Under the pieces are notes generated by a model. The model had not been told where the DNA came from, made no database searches, and saw only the letters and a program-made list of their open reading frames with translations. A stretch of 64,000 bases of DNA from Sulfurimonas sp. (GTDB lineage: Bacteria; Campylobacterota; Campylobacteria; Campylobacterales; Sulfurimonadaceae), in NCBI RefSeq assembly GCF_028714655.1, contig NZ_JAQTLY010000001.1, forward strand, positions 186,001 through 250,000, read 5' to 3'. The position numbers and the translations under genes were made by a program. Every line of letters begins with the position of its first letter. Within the stretch, counting starts at the first letter, position 1. Below, piece by piece: positions 26,499 through 35,045 of this stretch.

Positions 26499-27206
26499 TT
26501 GTTAGAGATTTTATATAGAGATGAGTTTTTAGTAGCCATAAATAAGCCTAGCGGACTTTTAGTTCACCGCTCACCTATTGACAGGCATGAAACGGAGTTT
26601 GCGGTGCAGATTCTTCGCGATCAGATAGGGCAGTTTGTATATCCCGTCCACCGTTTAGACAAGCCTACTTCGGGAGTTTTGCTTTTCGCACTTGACAAAG
26701 AGAGTGCAAGGCTTATGGGTGAGCAGTTTATGTCAAGAGAGAGCAAAAAAAGCTATATTGCCGTTGTTCGCGGTTATGCTGATGAGAGCGGTGTTATAGA
26801 GCATGCTTTGGTTGAGAAGCTTGATAAAATTGCAGACAAGAGCGCATCAAAAAACAGAGAAGCTCAAGAGGCAACAACGGAGTATGAGACTTTAGCAACC
26901 GTTGAGCTTCCATTTGCCGTGGGAAAATATGACAAAACCCGCTATTCGCTAGTAAAACTTCACCCGCTGACAGGACGAAAACATCAGCTTCGCCGCCATA
27001 TGAAACATATATCTCATCATATTTTGGGAGATACGAAGTACGGCAGAGGCGAACATAATATTTTTATAAGAGAGCGGTTCGGGTGTCACAGGATGCTTTT
27101 GCACGCACAAGAGCTTCAAATCAGACATCCGCATACAAACGAGATGTTAAGTATCCAAGCACCGCTTGACGATACATTTAAGGCTATATGCAAATTGTTT
27201 AATTAA
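26499..27206 (+). CDS. truC: RluA-family pseudouridine synthase, TruC-like
   Basis: A 235-residue pseudouridine synthase. The catalytic motif HRLDKPTSGVLLFA contains the essential Asp; KPSGLLVHRSPIDRHE and HPLTGRKHQLRRHMKHI match E. coli TruC, which modifies U65 of tRNA(Ile) and tRNA(Asp), more closely than the RluC/D enzymes. No S4 domain is present. The start is TTG at 26499 with a weak Shine-Dalgarno; no earlier start is possible because the upstream gene ends 6 bp before. Target assignment is by similarity only. Confidence 0.85.
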   Translation: MLEILYRDEFLVAINKPSGLLVHRSPIDRHETEFAVQILRDQIGQFVYPVHRLDKPTSGVLLFALDKESARLMGEQFMSRESKKSYIAVVRGYADESGVIEHALVEKLDKIADKSASKNREAQEATTEYETLATVELPFAVGKYDKTRYSLVKLHPLTGRKHQLRRHMKHISHHILGDTKYGRGEHNIFIRERFGCHRMLLHAQELQIRHPHTNEMLSIQAPLDDTFKAICKLFN

Positions 27207-27223
27207 ATATTCCAAACAAAGAG

Positions 27224-27354
27224 AGATTGCTTTGTCGCTTCCGCTTCTCTCAATGACGGAAGAATGTATTTTATGACAATTAACCGTCACTGCGAGGAGT
27301 GAAACGACGCGGCAGTCTCTCTCTTGCGTCATTGCGAGCGAAGCGCGGCAATCT
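27224..27354. repeat. AGATTGC...GCAATCT dispersed element
   Basis: AGATTGCTTTGTCGC at the left and GCGAAGCGCGGCAATCT at the right end form terminal inverted repeats, with CAATGAC and GTCATTG boxes inside. It occupies most of the gap between the TruC-like gene and the next gene. The same family as at 13204. Confidence 0.78.
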
Positions 27355-27425
27355 TATCTTGATAATATCAAAAATTTTAATTGCTATATTTGATATAATC
27401 ACGCTAATTTTACATAGGAGTTACA

Positions 27426-27869
27426 GTGGAAGCAATCTACCCGTTGGCAAATATTATACATCTGATTTTAGGAATCATATTTTTAGGTTATGTTTTTAGC
27501 GATGTCGTCTTGATTTCGTCATTAAAAGAGAAGTTCAATCCGCAAACAAACAAAGAGATAAACCAAACTCTGGGAGCAAAAAGTTTTAAAATTTTCCCTC
27601 TCTCACTTTTAGTTATCGTTCTAACCGGCGGTATGATGATGTCAAAATATATAAATTCAAATGCCGGTCTTTTTGAAACGACTTTACAAAAGCTGCTAGT
27701 TCTCAAAATAGTTCTAGCTTTAATCATAGTTCTTGGAGTTCTTTACAACCTCTATACTAAAATAACAAAAAAACCAAAGCATCCGTTTATGCAAGATCAT
27801 TTCCATAAACTTGTTTTGGTTTTAGGTTTTTTCATAGTAGTTCTTGCAAAAATGATGTTTGTTCTTTAA
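27426..27869 (+). CDS. Small polytopic membrane protein (CopD/DUF2269-like)
   Basis: A 147-residue protein with four predicted membrane helices: residues about 5-30, 58-78, 90-113 and 126-146. It starts with GTG at 27426 behind AGGAG at 27416-27420. His12 (ANIIHLILG) and His125 (HFHKLVLVLG) lie at membrane edges as in CopD-type and YtfE-neighbour heme or metal membrane proteins. The protein at 56810 has a similar pattern (IHTIHIFSVF...). Function unknown; perhaps a heme- or copper-related membrane protein. Confidence 0.62.
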   Translation: MEAIYPLANIIHLILGIIFLGYVFSDVVLISSLKEKFNPQTNKEINQTLGAKSFKIFPLSLLVIVLTGGMMMSKYINSNAGLFETTLQKLLVLKIVLALIIVLGVLYNLYTKITKKPKHPFMQDHFHKLVLVLGFFIVVLAKMMFVL

Positions 27870-27881
27870 CTAAATTTACAC

Positions 27882-28020
27882 GCTAAATGAGCAATACACA
27901 AAAGTGAGGGTACGCGCCCATTTAGCTACGCTAGCCGCTGTGGCACAAAACTGCTTTAGCTGTTTCTTTAGAAAAGCTTGCCTCTTATGAGGCAGAAAAG
28001 TTTTTGCAGTTCTGCAAAAA
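27882..28020. terminator. Hairpin-rich intergenic region between convergent genes
   Basis: The convergent gap holds GCTAAATG (27882-27889) with CATTTAGC (27919-27926), TGCCTC-TTAT-GAGGCA near 27980-27995, and a perfect stem TTTTTGCA (28001-28008) / TGCAAAAA (28013-28020) with a 4-base loop. The last has a T run on one side and an A run on the other, so it fits a bidirectional terminator for the plus gene ending at 27869 and the minus gene ending at 28026. Confidence 0.6.
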
Positions 28021-28025
28021 TAAAT

Positions 28026-29168
28026 CTACTGATTTTTAGAGATCAGCGACATCATTTGCGAAAATATCGAACCGATTTGTGCTTGCAAAGAGGGCTTTTC
28101 CTCATCTTTTGCGCTAGAGAGCTTTGCTTCAAGCGATTTTAAAAGCTTTTGCAGTTTCTCCAATGTTTTATCCATAGAATCGTCGCTCTCTTGAGATTCG
28201 GTTTTATAGGAGTTGATGCCTTGGAGTTTTTTTAAACTCTCATTTGCAGAGGTAAGCAATTTCGTCTCATTGCTGCTCTCTTTTGAGACTGCCAAATCTA
28301 TCTGAGAAATGACGCCTGCTTTCCCATTCTCAAAGAGAAAAAAGCTGCTCTTTCTCATAGCACCGAGCTGCTCGTTAGAGAGAGTTTTAAGCTCAAAAGG
28401 AGTTGAGATATCTCCTAAAAATATAGCTCCGATACCAACTTCGCCCAGAGCAATCAGTTTATCTTCTCCTTGGCTTTTTTTCCAGATTCTAAGTTTGTTA
28501 AAAATCTTATCGTTCTCGTCAATCCAACCGTTTTTATCATCATCGTAAGCTCTAAGCTCCTCAAAACCGTTTGAGCTTTTTGCGCCGAATAGTTCGCTTC
28601 CGTTGTCTATGATATTATTGCTGTTTTTATCCAGTGCCAAAAAAGCGCTGTTTGCTCCAAGCATAGAGATTTGATCTTCTTCTCCGTCGCTGTCTATATC
28701 AAAAGCAAAAGTTTTTGAGCCAAGTGAGGGAAATGAGCCGCTTAGTTCCAATATGATGGGATCTTGCAGAGTTTTTGTATCATTTAAGCTGATATTTGTC
28801 TGTTGCATAAAACTTCGCGAGAGTGAAACATTGAGTTCAAATGCAATCTCCCTGTCGGCAGTTTTAACATAAGCGGTTGTTTGAAAACTGAGCGCTTCAG
28901 CTTCGATATAAGTCGAACTGAGTTCAAACCTGTCGCTATTTTCTATCCTATCGCTTATGTTCTTTAGCAGAGATGCGCTCAAATCTTTTATAATGCCGTT
29001 TTCATCTTTTAGATTAATGGAGTCCAAACCGCCCACAATGGGAGCTTTTGTGGACTCGCCGCTTTTAAAACTCTCTTTAGTGTCGGTTGTACCCGATGCT
29101 TGAAGCGAGATGCCTTTATAGCTGAAATGTTCCATATTCATAAAAACACTATATCCGTCAACCCTCAT
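28026..29168 (-). CDS. Calcium-binding-loop protein, hemolysin-type region-like
   Basis: A 380-residue protein with no signal peptide. The centre (about residues 155-230) holds EF-hand-like loops: FDIDSDGEEDQIS, LDKNSNNIIDNGSELF and YDDDKNGWIDENDKIFNKLRIW. This is the arrangement often annotated as a hemolysin-type calcium-binding or VCBS-associated region in marine bacteria. The N-terminus is Ser/Thr-rich and the C-terminus (about 310-375) is a likely coiled coil (LEKLQKLLKSLEAKLSSAKDEEK). Such proteins are often exported by type I systems or sit near flagella, but no transporter is adjacent. Role unknown. Confidence 0.6.
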   Translation of the reverse strand: MRVDGYSVFMNMEHFSYKGISLQASGTTDTKESFKSGESTKAPIVGGLDSINLKDENGIIKDLSASLLKNISDRIENSDRFELSSTYIEAEALSFQTTAYVKTADREIAFELNVSLSRSFMQQTNISLNDTKTLQDPIILELSGSFPSLGSKTFAFDIDSDGEEDQISMLGANSAFLALDKNSNNIIDNGSELFGAKSSNGFEELRAYDDDKNGWIDENDKIFNKLRIWKKSQGEDKLIALGEVGIGAIFLGDISTPFELKTLSNEQLGAMRKSSFFLFENGKAGVISQIDLAVSKESSNETKLLTSANESLKKLQGINSYKTESQESDDSMDKTLEKLQKLLKSLEAKLSSAKDEEKPSLQAQIGSIFSQMMSLISKNQ

Positions 29169-29234
29169 AATATCCTCCTTGATATTAGATGTTTATCTAA
29201 TACAAAATCGGAAATATATCGTTACTGTTTAGAG

Positions 29235-30767
29235 TTAACACTCTGCAACTGTAACACGGTTGCGTCCTTTTTCTTTGCTCTCATATAGTGCATCATCTGC
29301 TTGTTTAAGCAGTTTATCTCCGCTTAAGGATATGTCCGGCGTACAGCATGCAGCCCCGAAACTCATTGTCACAAACGGAGCTGCTTTTGAGGTTGAGTGT
29401 TCAATCCACAGTTTAGCGACATTCTCTCTTGCCTGTTCCGCCAATTTTTTGACTTCCTCAGGTGGCGTTGAGGGCAGTAGTATAACAAACTCTTCTCCGC
29501 CGTAGCGGGCAACGATATCTATGGCACGGCTAAATGTCGACTTTAATGCATCGGAGACTTGTTTGATTACTGCATCTCCTTTTTGGTGACCGTAGGTGTC
29601 GTTATATAGTTTAAAATGGTCGATATCACACATAATGATGGATAAGATATTGCCTGTTCGTTTAGTTCTTTCTATCTCTCTGGCAAATACTTCGTTAAAA
29701 TAACGGCGATTGTAAAGACCGCTGAGTCCGTCGACGGTTGCAAGAGTATCAAGAAGATGATTTTTCTCTTTAAGCTCGGCTAAAATCGCCATTTTATGAG
29801 TTACATCACGATTGGCTACGCGCACTCCCATATATGTTCCGTCATAATTGTATACAGGTCGGCATATATGATCTATGTAAACAATATCGCCGTCTTTGCG
29901 AACAATGCGAAATTCAACCTCTTGCGCATCCTCTTCGGGACGATTTGGCAAGTGTGCTTCATAGACATGTTGCTGCCATATAGGGATATCCTCAGGATAG
30001 ATGATATTGGCTAAGAGAGACGGATTTTGCATAAACTCTTTTTGAGTGTAACCCGTAACTCTTTGTACGGATGGAGAGACAAAAATAATATTTTTATCCA
30101 TTCCGACCCAATACTCCCAGTCATGCGTCCAGTTTGCCACAATGCGGTATTTCTCTTCATTCTCTTGCAGTGCCGCGGCAAACTCCTCAAGCGGACGGAT
30201 AACTTGCCTTGGAATAAGGTAAAAACCGTTAAAGAGTGCGATAAAGAGAAGCAAGGAACCAAAGAACAGCATCATAGCAAGAAGTGTGTACTCTGCTTCT
30301 TTTTCTCTTTTATTAAAGTACTCGTTTAACTCATTCATTCTGCCCTCAAGAGTATCGGTGTAGACTTTAACCGCTTCAAGTGCCGCTTTGGTATCTTCAA
30401 GGCGATTTTCAGTGTTGTATGAAACCGCACTTATGAGTTTTTTGTAGAGCTGTTCATAACTGTCAAATAAAGAGGCGGTGTTATACATATCGTTTTTTTC
30501 AATCAGCAATATATCATCATGAATTTGATTTGAGATATTAACTGCTTCTAAAAATCCCTCTTCGCTTCCCAAAAAGGTGGCATTTAGCGTTGATGAGACC
30601 ATTCTTTCTATTTTTTTGGTTAACTCTTGGGTATGTTTATGGGCTTGAAGCATCTCGGATAGAGAGTGGTGTAAAAAAGTATACATCACTAAAAAGGTTA
30701 ATACGGTAATAATGCTTGTTATGAGTGTAGGCATCCAAAGGGTGCAAAAAGAGCATTTTAGTTTCAT
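29235..30767 (-). CDS. Membrane diguanylate cyclase with PAS domain
   Basis: A 510-residue cyclase making c-di-GMP. Two membrane helices (about 12-34 and 168-190) frame a helical periplasmic region. A PAS domain follows at about 205-325, with the PAC motif RIVRKDGDIVYIDHI. The GGDEF domain has the catalytic YGGEEFVILLP, and five residues upstream a full inhibitory I-site (RAID), so feedback inhibition is likely. The ATG overlaps the stop of the phosphate-binding-like gene (4 bp), coupling the two. That pairing suggests the periplasmic protein supplies the signal. Confidence 0.9.
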   Translation of the reverse strand: MKLKCSFCTLWMPTLITSIITVLTFLVMYTFLHHSLSEMLQAHKHTQELTKKIERMVSSTLNATFLGSEEGFLEAVNISNQIHDDILLIEKNDMYNTASLFDSYEQLYKKLISAVSYNTENRLEDTKAALEAVKVYTDTLEGRMNELNEYFNKREKEAEYTLLAMMLFFGSLLLFIALFNGFYLIPRQVIRPLEEFAAALQENEEKYRIVANWTHDWEYWVGMDKNIIFVSPSVQRVTGYTQKEFMQNPSLLANIIYPEDIPIWQQHVYEAHLPNRPEEDAQEVEFRIVRKDGDIVYIDHICRPVYNYDGTYMGVRVANRDVTHKMAILAELKEKNHLLDTLATVDGLSGLYNRRYFNEVFAREIERTKRTGNILSIIMCDIDHFKLYNDTYGHQKGDAVIKQVSDALKSTFSRAIDIVARYGGEEFVILLPSTPPEEVKKLAEQARENVAKLWIEHSTSKAAPFVTMSFGAACCTPDISLSGDKLLKQADDALYESKEKGRNRVTVAEC

Positions 30768-31594
30768 CGATCCACCGCCACAAAACCAAGTTCTTCAACG
30801 GCTTTTTGAAAAGCGTCGTTTTTTATCCATTTAGCGAACTGCTCGACTTTGGGATTGTCTATCTGCCATAGAAGATTTAACTCTCTTTTAATCGGATAAG
30901 TTCCGTTTTTGATACTCTCGTTTGAGGGATAAATATTGTCAACGGTACTGATGCGAATCGGATAGCCCATTGCGATATAGCGTTCTGCTTCTGCATGTGA
31001 AACAATGGCGATTGAGCCTTTAAGTCCCGCAACCCAAAGCAGAGTGTTTATGTTAGACTCCGCTTCCCATGCATCGGATCTTATGAGTTTTGTTTCAGGC
31101 GGCAGATTTTTACGCTTTGGACTTTTTAAACCGCTGTAATCTTCAAAAACATTTAAAGTTGCTCTATCTGTTTTTCTTGAAATGACGATTAGATTTGGAC
31201 ATTCGCATCCTACATCTTTCCACTTTTTTACGGATCCGTCATAAATCCCGATAAGCTCATTTTTTGTTAGGTTCTTTATATTTTGGTTTTTGTTGTAGAT
31301 TATCGCTACCGCATCTATGGCAATGGTCATATAAGCAAAGCGGCTCTTCTCTTCTTCGGTCAGATTTCGCGCAACCATAGCAATCTGGCTTCTGCCGTCA
31401 ACGACTTTTTCAATGCCGGACTCAGTCCCGCCTCCCTCTACAAGCAGAGGCTCTTTTGTCTCTTTATAGTAAGCATCTGCGATTTTTTCTATAATCGGCT
31501 GAATCGTCGTAGCTCCGCTAAGTCGCAATGTGCTTGAAGTGACTGACTCGGCGTTTAAAAAAACGCCAAAAAGCAAAACGAAAAGAATCTTCAA
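30764..31594 (-). CDS. PstS-like periplasmic substrate-binding protein
   Basis: A 276-residue protein with an N-terminal signal peptide (MKILFVLLFGVFLNAES) and a PBP fold of the phosphate-binding class: LRLSGATTIQPIIEKIADAY, VEGGGTESGIEKVVDGRSQIAMVAR, then IYDGSVKKWKDVG. In PstS the SGAT and GSxxG loops hold phosphate. No PstCAB permease genes lie near it. Instead its stop overlaps the start of a PAS-GGDEF diguanylate cyclase with a periplasmic region. A sensory rather than transport role is therefore likely, but this is inference. Confidence 0.8.
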   Translation of the reverse strand: MKILFVLLFGVFLNAESVTSSTLRLSGATTIQPIIEKIADAYYKETKEPLLVEGGGTESGIEKVVDGRSQIAMVARNLTEEEKSRFAYMTIAIDAVAIIYNKNQNIKNLTKNELIGIYDGSVKKWKDVGCECPNLIVISRKTDRATLNVFEDYSGLKSPKRKNLPPETKLIRSDAWEAESNINTLLWVAGLKGSIAIVSHAEAERYIAMGYPIRISTVDNIYPSNESIKNGTYPIKRELNLLWQIDNPKVEQFAKWIKNDAFQKAVEELGFVAVDR

Positions 31595-31598
31595 TTGT

Positions 31599-32108
31599 TT
31601 ATCTAGCCTCTTTTATAGCATCAAGCGCAGCTTCATAGTTTGGCTCGCTTGTGACCTCTTTTACTATCTCTTTATAGACGATAGTTCCGCTTCTATCAAC
31701 CACAAAAACGGCTCTGGCACTTAGACCTTTGAGTTTGTTGTCGTCCATCAAAACGCCGTAAGCTTTGCTTACACTCTTGTCTAGGTAGTCGCTTGCAACG
31801 GTTAAGTTTTCAATTCCGCTAGTTGTGCAAAATCGCTCTGATGCAAACGGCAAGTCCATAGAGACAACTGTTGTCTCACAGATATCAAGATTGTTTACAT
31901 CTTCGTTAAAGCGTCTTGTCTCGGCTGCACAAGTGTCCGTATCTAGTGAGGGAACTGTAACGATTAGTTGGATTTTATCTTTTGCACCGCCAATCTCTAC
32001 GCTTTTTAAGTCTGTTCCGACCGCGCTTACAATCGGTGCTTTATCGCCTACGCCTACTGCATCACCCGCTAAATTTACTACCGAACCTTTAAACATAGTT
32101 GTTTGCAT
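31599..32108 (-). CDS. tpx: Thiol peroxidase (atypical 2-Cys peroxiredoxin)
   Basis: A 169-residue Tpx that reduces peroxides with thioredoxin. Peroxidatic Cys60 (PSLDTDTCAAETRRF) and resolving Cys94 (FASERFCTTSG) have the spacing of Tpx. LPFA and GLSARAVFVVDRSG are also conserved. GGAG lies before the ATG and a TATGAT-like -10 about 25 bases further upstream. It is 4 bp before the PstS-like gene, so transcripts may continue into the c-di-GMP pair. Confidence 0.94.
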   Translation of the reverse strand: MQTTMFKGSVVNLAGDAVGVGDKAPIVSAVGTDLKSVEIGGAKDKIQLIVTVPSLDTDTCAAETRRFNEDVNNLDICETTVVSMDLPFASERFCTTSGIENLTVASDYLDKSVSKAYGVLMDDNKLKGLSARAVFVVDRSGTIVYKEIVKEVTSEPNYEAALDAIKEAR

Positions 32109-32213
32109 ATATACTCCTTTTTATTTATGTTATCATAAAATTTATGTAAGTTGTCTTTTACCGCTCTGTTTTTGATTATAATTGCAAAAATTTAAATATA
32201 TTAAATCAGGGGT

Positions 32214-32328
32214 AGATTGCCGCGCCTCTTGCAGAGGCTCGCAATGACGCTTATCAAAGTTGCAGAGACTATCAATGACAGTCATTGCGAGAAGCGAAGC
32301 GACGAAGCAATCTCTATCTGTTCAGAAA
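32214..32328. repeat. AGATTGC...GCAATCT element, left copy of a flanking pair
   Basis: The unit runs AGATTGCCGCGCC... to GACGAAGCAATCTCTATC and TGTTCAGAA. Its first 36 bases are identical to the copy beginning at 32595, and its last 40 differ from it at about two places. The two copies are in the same direction, 381 bp apart, on either side of one small gene. Confidence 0.82.
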
Positions 32329-32348
32329 ATTTAACAATAAGTTGATAT

Positions 32349-32585
32349 ATGCAAAATCCTTTTGAATCCGGTCACATAAAAAATTATATACTTCTTTATG
32401 TCAGCGTAGTCGTTATTATGATACTCTTTTTTATGGCTACGACGCTTTTTCATGATGTAAAAGATGTTGAGCAAAAAGTGTTTAGTATGGAAGCAAACGG
32501 TACAAAACAAGAAGATAAAAGAGACTCAAATAAAGAGCAGGAGAGTTTAAAGGATAAGTTTAAACTTATGGAGAAAAGTTATTAA
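32349..32585 (+). CDS. Small single-pass membrane protein, 78 aa
   Basis: I do not recognise this protein. It has one membrane helix (about residues 13-33, ILLYVSVVVIMILFFMATTLF) and a charged, probably coiled-coil C-terminal half (QEDKRDSNKEQESLKDKFKLMEK). The upstream bases AATAAGTTGATAT contain no strong Shine-Dalgarno. It is bracketed by two direct copies of a dispersed repeat, which suggests it was moved or duplicated as a unit, or that the repeats invaded both gaps. Confidence 0.55.
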   Translation: MQNPFESGHIKNYILLYVSVVVIMILFFMATTLFHDVKDVEQKVFSMEANGTKQEDKRDSNKEQESLKDKFKLMEKSY

Positions 32586-32594
32586 CTGAATTTT

Positions 32595-32718
32595 AGATTG
32601 CCGCGCCTCTTGCAGAGGCTCGCAATGACGAACATGGCGATTATTAAGTTGCATGGGTTCACAAATAACTGTCATTGCGAGAAGCAAAGCGACGAAGCAA
32701 TCTCTATTTGTTCAGAAT
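32595..32718. repeat. AGATTGC...GCAATCT element, right copy of a flanking pair
   Basis: Direct repeat of the element at 32214 with a different 40-bp centre. It ends 3 bp before the stop of the exbD gene on the minus strand, so it lies in the 3' untranslated region of the exbBD operon and could provide a stem there. Confidence 0.82.
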
Positions 32719-32720
32719 GT

Positions 32721-33116
32721 TCAATTTTCTTTTGTAATTATGTAGAGTTGTTCGTGATTTAGGCGTTTTAAGATGTCCATTACGCTTACGAAGTCTTGAA
32801 ACTTTGACTCTTTGTCGCTTCTAAGAACAACCGTTTGATCTTTTGGGATTGCGGAGAGTTTAGCTTCAAGCGTCTTTAGATCTACCTTCTCTTTTTCGAT
32901 GAACAGCTCGCCTTTGCTGTTTACATAGACGGTTATCTCTTTTTTACTATCCTCTTTTTTAGACGCTTTTGCCTCAGGAAGTTCAATCGGGATGATTCCT
33001 TGGTTTATAAAAGTGGCGGTTGTTAAAACCATAACCAAAAGTACAAGCATAATATCGATAAACGGAACGACATTTATCTCGTCAAATCTTTTTTTGGGTT
33101 TTTTAAATTTCGGCAT
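32721..33116 (-). CDS. exbD: ExbD/TolR-family biopolymer transport protein
   Basis: A 131-residue protein with one N-terminal membrane helix holding the essential Asp (INVVPFIDIMLVLLVMVL) and a periplasmic domain with VVLRSDKESKFQDFVSVMDIL. It works with ExbB and a TonB/TolA-like partner to use proton motive force for outer-membrane transport. It is last in a six-gene minus-strand operon and 6 bp after exbB. No TonB gene is in the window. Confidence 0.9.
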   Translation of the reverse strand: MPKFKKPKKRFDEINVVPFIDIMLVLLVMVLTTATFINQGIIPIELPEAKASKKEDSKKEITVYVNSKGELFIEKEKVDLKTLEAKLSAIPKDQTVVLRSDKESKFQDFVSVMDILKRLNHEQLYIITKEN

Positions 33117-33122
33117 ATCGGC

Positions 33123-33572
33123 TTACTTGCTCTGTTTGTCTTGTTTGATATCAAAAACAGTTAATATTTTTTCAACTTTGCGAAGTAAAAGTGTGTACAC
33201 AACGATAGCAGGCATCGCAACGATTAGTCCCATTGCAGTTGCTTTTAGTGCCATAGCAAGACCTAACATAATTTTTTTGGCGTCAACCGCTCCCGTATCT
33301 CCCATTGTATAAAAAGCAAGCATAATCCCGATAACGGTTCCTAAAAGACCTACATACGGAGCATTTGAGCCGATAACGCTTATGACGCTTATATTGTCGG
33401 TCAAATCCATCTCCAATTTATCTCTGTTGTCATAATCATCAACGCGAACAGTGCTATAAAACATCATTCTCTCTATAAACAACCAAAGAGTAACGATACT
33501 CATAAGGATAAGAAGTCCCATGACTCCGTAATCTAGCGCAATCTCTGCGTATGATAAAACATTTTTTTCCAC
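33123..33572 (-). CDS. exbB: ExbB/TolQ-family proton channel protein
   Basis: A 149-residue MotA/TolQ/ExbB-type protein with three membrane helices. The family core is VIGSNAPYVGLLGTVIGIMLAFYTMG and LAMALKATAMGLIVAMPAIVVYTLL. At 149 residues it is shorter than the E. coli ExbB (about 240), as often seen in this phylum. The GTG start at 33572 shares its G with the TAG stop of the sensor kinase, so the pair is coupled to the two-component genes. Confidence 0.9.
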   Translation of the reverse strand: MEKNVLSYAEIALDYGVMGLLILMSIVTLWLFIERMMFYSTVRVDDYDNRDKLEMDLTDNISVISVIGSNAPYVGLLGTVIGIMLAFYTMGDTGAVDAKKIMLGLAMALKATAMGLIVAMPAIVVYTLLLRKVEKILTVFDIKQDKQSK

Positions 33573-34402
33573 TAACTTTCCTTAAATTTTAATATAACGG
33601 TCGTGCCGACATCGGGTTTAGATTTTAACTTTAACAAGATTTTATTCGTATCACAAAATCTTTTCACCATACCAAGACCTATGCCAAAGCCTCTCATATT
33701 TTGGTTGCTCTGATAGTAGTCGTCAAAGATTTTTAAAAGTTCCACTTCATCTATACCGCAGCCGTAATCACTTACTCCAAGCGTAAAGTTTTGCAATTTT
33801 ATATCAATTTTGTGAATGTTTAGTGAATATTTTACAGCATTATCTATAAGATTGTCAATTACTTTTGATAAGCCCACTTTATCATTGTTGATTTGCGTCG
33901 GAGTTAGTTCAAGATTAAACTCGACATTGGGAAATATCTGTTTAAAAAAATCGACCCTCTCTCTTAGGAGTTCATCAAGATATATGATCTCATATTTTAC
34001 GCTTGAACTTTGCAGTTTTATCATATAGTCAAGTTCGTTGTATCTCTGTTTTAGCATTTCGCAAGCACTCTCTATCCTTGCGATTCTTTTTAAATCTTTA
34101 TCGTTTGGAAGATTTTTTTTAAGCATATGAATATTTGCCATAATCGTGCTGATAGGAAGATTTAGCTCATGAAGAGTCTCTTTTGATAGGTTTTGAAGAT
34201 TTGTTACATATTCAAATAGAGGATCTATGGAGAGTTTGGCGATAATAATTCCCGCAAAAGCAACTAAAATAAAGAGAATAAGCAGCAGTAACAAAGTATT
34301 TTGTATCTGCACGACCGTTACAAAATAGTACAGAACCGTCAAGATGGAGACAGCCGTAACCATATAGTATATAAAAATAATAATACGAAGATTACGAAAC
34401 AA
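33572..34402 (-). CDS. Small sensor histidine kinase
   Basis: A 276-residue kinase with two adjacent membrane helices (about 5-28 and 32-52) and almost no periplasmic loop, so it probably senses a membrane or intracellular signal. The His box is LHELNLPISTIMANIHML, an NLP form with the usual His lacking the typical HELRTP context. The ATPase domain is complete: VIDNLIDNAVKYS, GVSDYGCGID and GFGIGLGMVKRFC. It overlaps its regulator gene by 11 bp (TTG start at 34402). Confidence 0.88.
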   Translation of the reverse strand: MFRNLRIIIFIYYMVTAVSILTVLYYFVTVVQIQNTLLLLLILFILVAFAGIIIAKLSIDPLFEYVTNLQNLSKETLHELNLPISTIMANIHMLKKNLPNDKDLKRIARIESACEMLKQRYNELDYMIKLQSSSVKYEIIYLDELLRERVDFFKQIFPNVEFNLELTPTQINNDKVGLSKVIDNLIDNAVKYSLNIHKIDIKLQNFTLGVSDYGCGIDEVELLKIFDDYYQSNQNMRGFGIGLGMVKRFCDTNKILLKLKSKPDVGTTVILKFKES

Positions 34403-35045
34403 GTTTATACCCGATGCCGCGTATATTTTCTATGTTTATCTGCGGTACCAACTGCTTTATGCGGTTTATGTAAACTCTTAGCGCGCCGTCACTTCCGCCC
34501 TCACCGCTGCTCCATAATTCATCTAAGATTAGCTCTTTTGGAACGGTATTGTTTGTATGTTTCATCAGCAAAGCAAGAAGGTCATACTCTTTTTTTGAGA
34601 GGTCAAGCTCTTTCTTGTCATATAAGATACGCTTATGAATATCATCGTTGCAAAGCAAGCCTATACATTCTACGGTATCCGGTTTTGTTCTTTTTAAAAG
34701 CGCTTTTATGCGAAGCAGCAGCTCATCAATATCAAATGGTTTTGTTAAAAAATCATCCGCGCCGCTAGTAAAACTTTTTTTGAGCATCTCTTTATCTTTA
34801 TGGGATGTTAAAAAAATAGCAGGAGTGTTGTCGCTTGAGTCTCTTAACTCTTTAAGCAGAGTCGTTCCGTCTATGAGAGGTACATTTATATCAAGAAGAT
34901 AGAGGTCAAATTTTTGCAAATATGTTTTATCAAGCGCACTCTGCCCATTTGGAGAGTGCGTGACTTCAAAACCGTTATCTTCCAGTAAATCCACAAGAGT
35001 ATCTGCAAAAAGCAGATCATCTTCAAGCAGTAAAATTTTATTCAA
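34392..35045 (-). CDS. OmpR-family response regulator
   Basis: A 217-residue regulator. Receiver: LLLEDDLLF, Asp about 51 (LYLLDINVPL), TSH, and LTKPFD. The C-terminal winged helix ends in GALRVYINRIKQLVPQINIENIRGIGYKL. The TTG start at 35045 overlaps the pyrC stop by 8 bp, so translation is coupled to pyrimidine synthesis upstream. The cognate kinase follows directly. Confidence 0.92.
   Translation of the reverse strand: MNKILLLEDDLLFADTLVDLLEDNGFEVTHSPNGQSALDKTYLQKFDLYLLDINVPLIDGTTLLKELRDSSDNTPAIFLTSHKDKEMLKKSFTSGADDFLTKPFDIDELLLRIKALLKRTKPDTVECIGLLCNDDIHKRILYDKKELDLSKKEYDLLALLMKHTNNTVPKELILDELWSSGEGGSDGALRVYINRIKQLVPQINIENIRGIGYKLVS

Noticed and set aside
34301-34768. Open frame of 155 codons on the plus strand over the regulator and kinase genes
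   Set aside because: It is antisense to two confident genes, with Cys- and His-rich unlikely composition and no ribosome-binding site.
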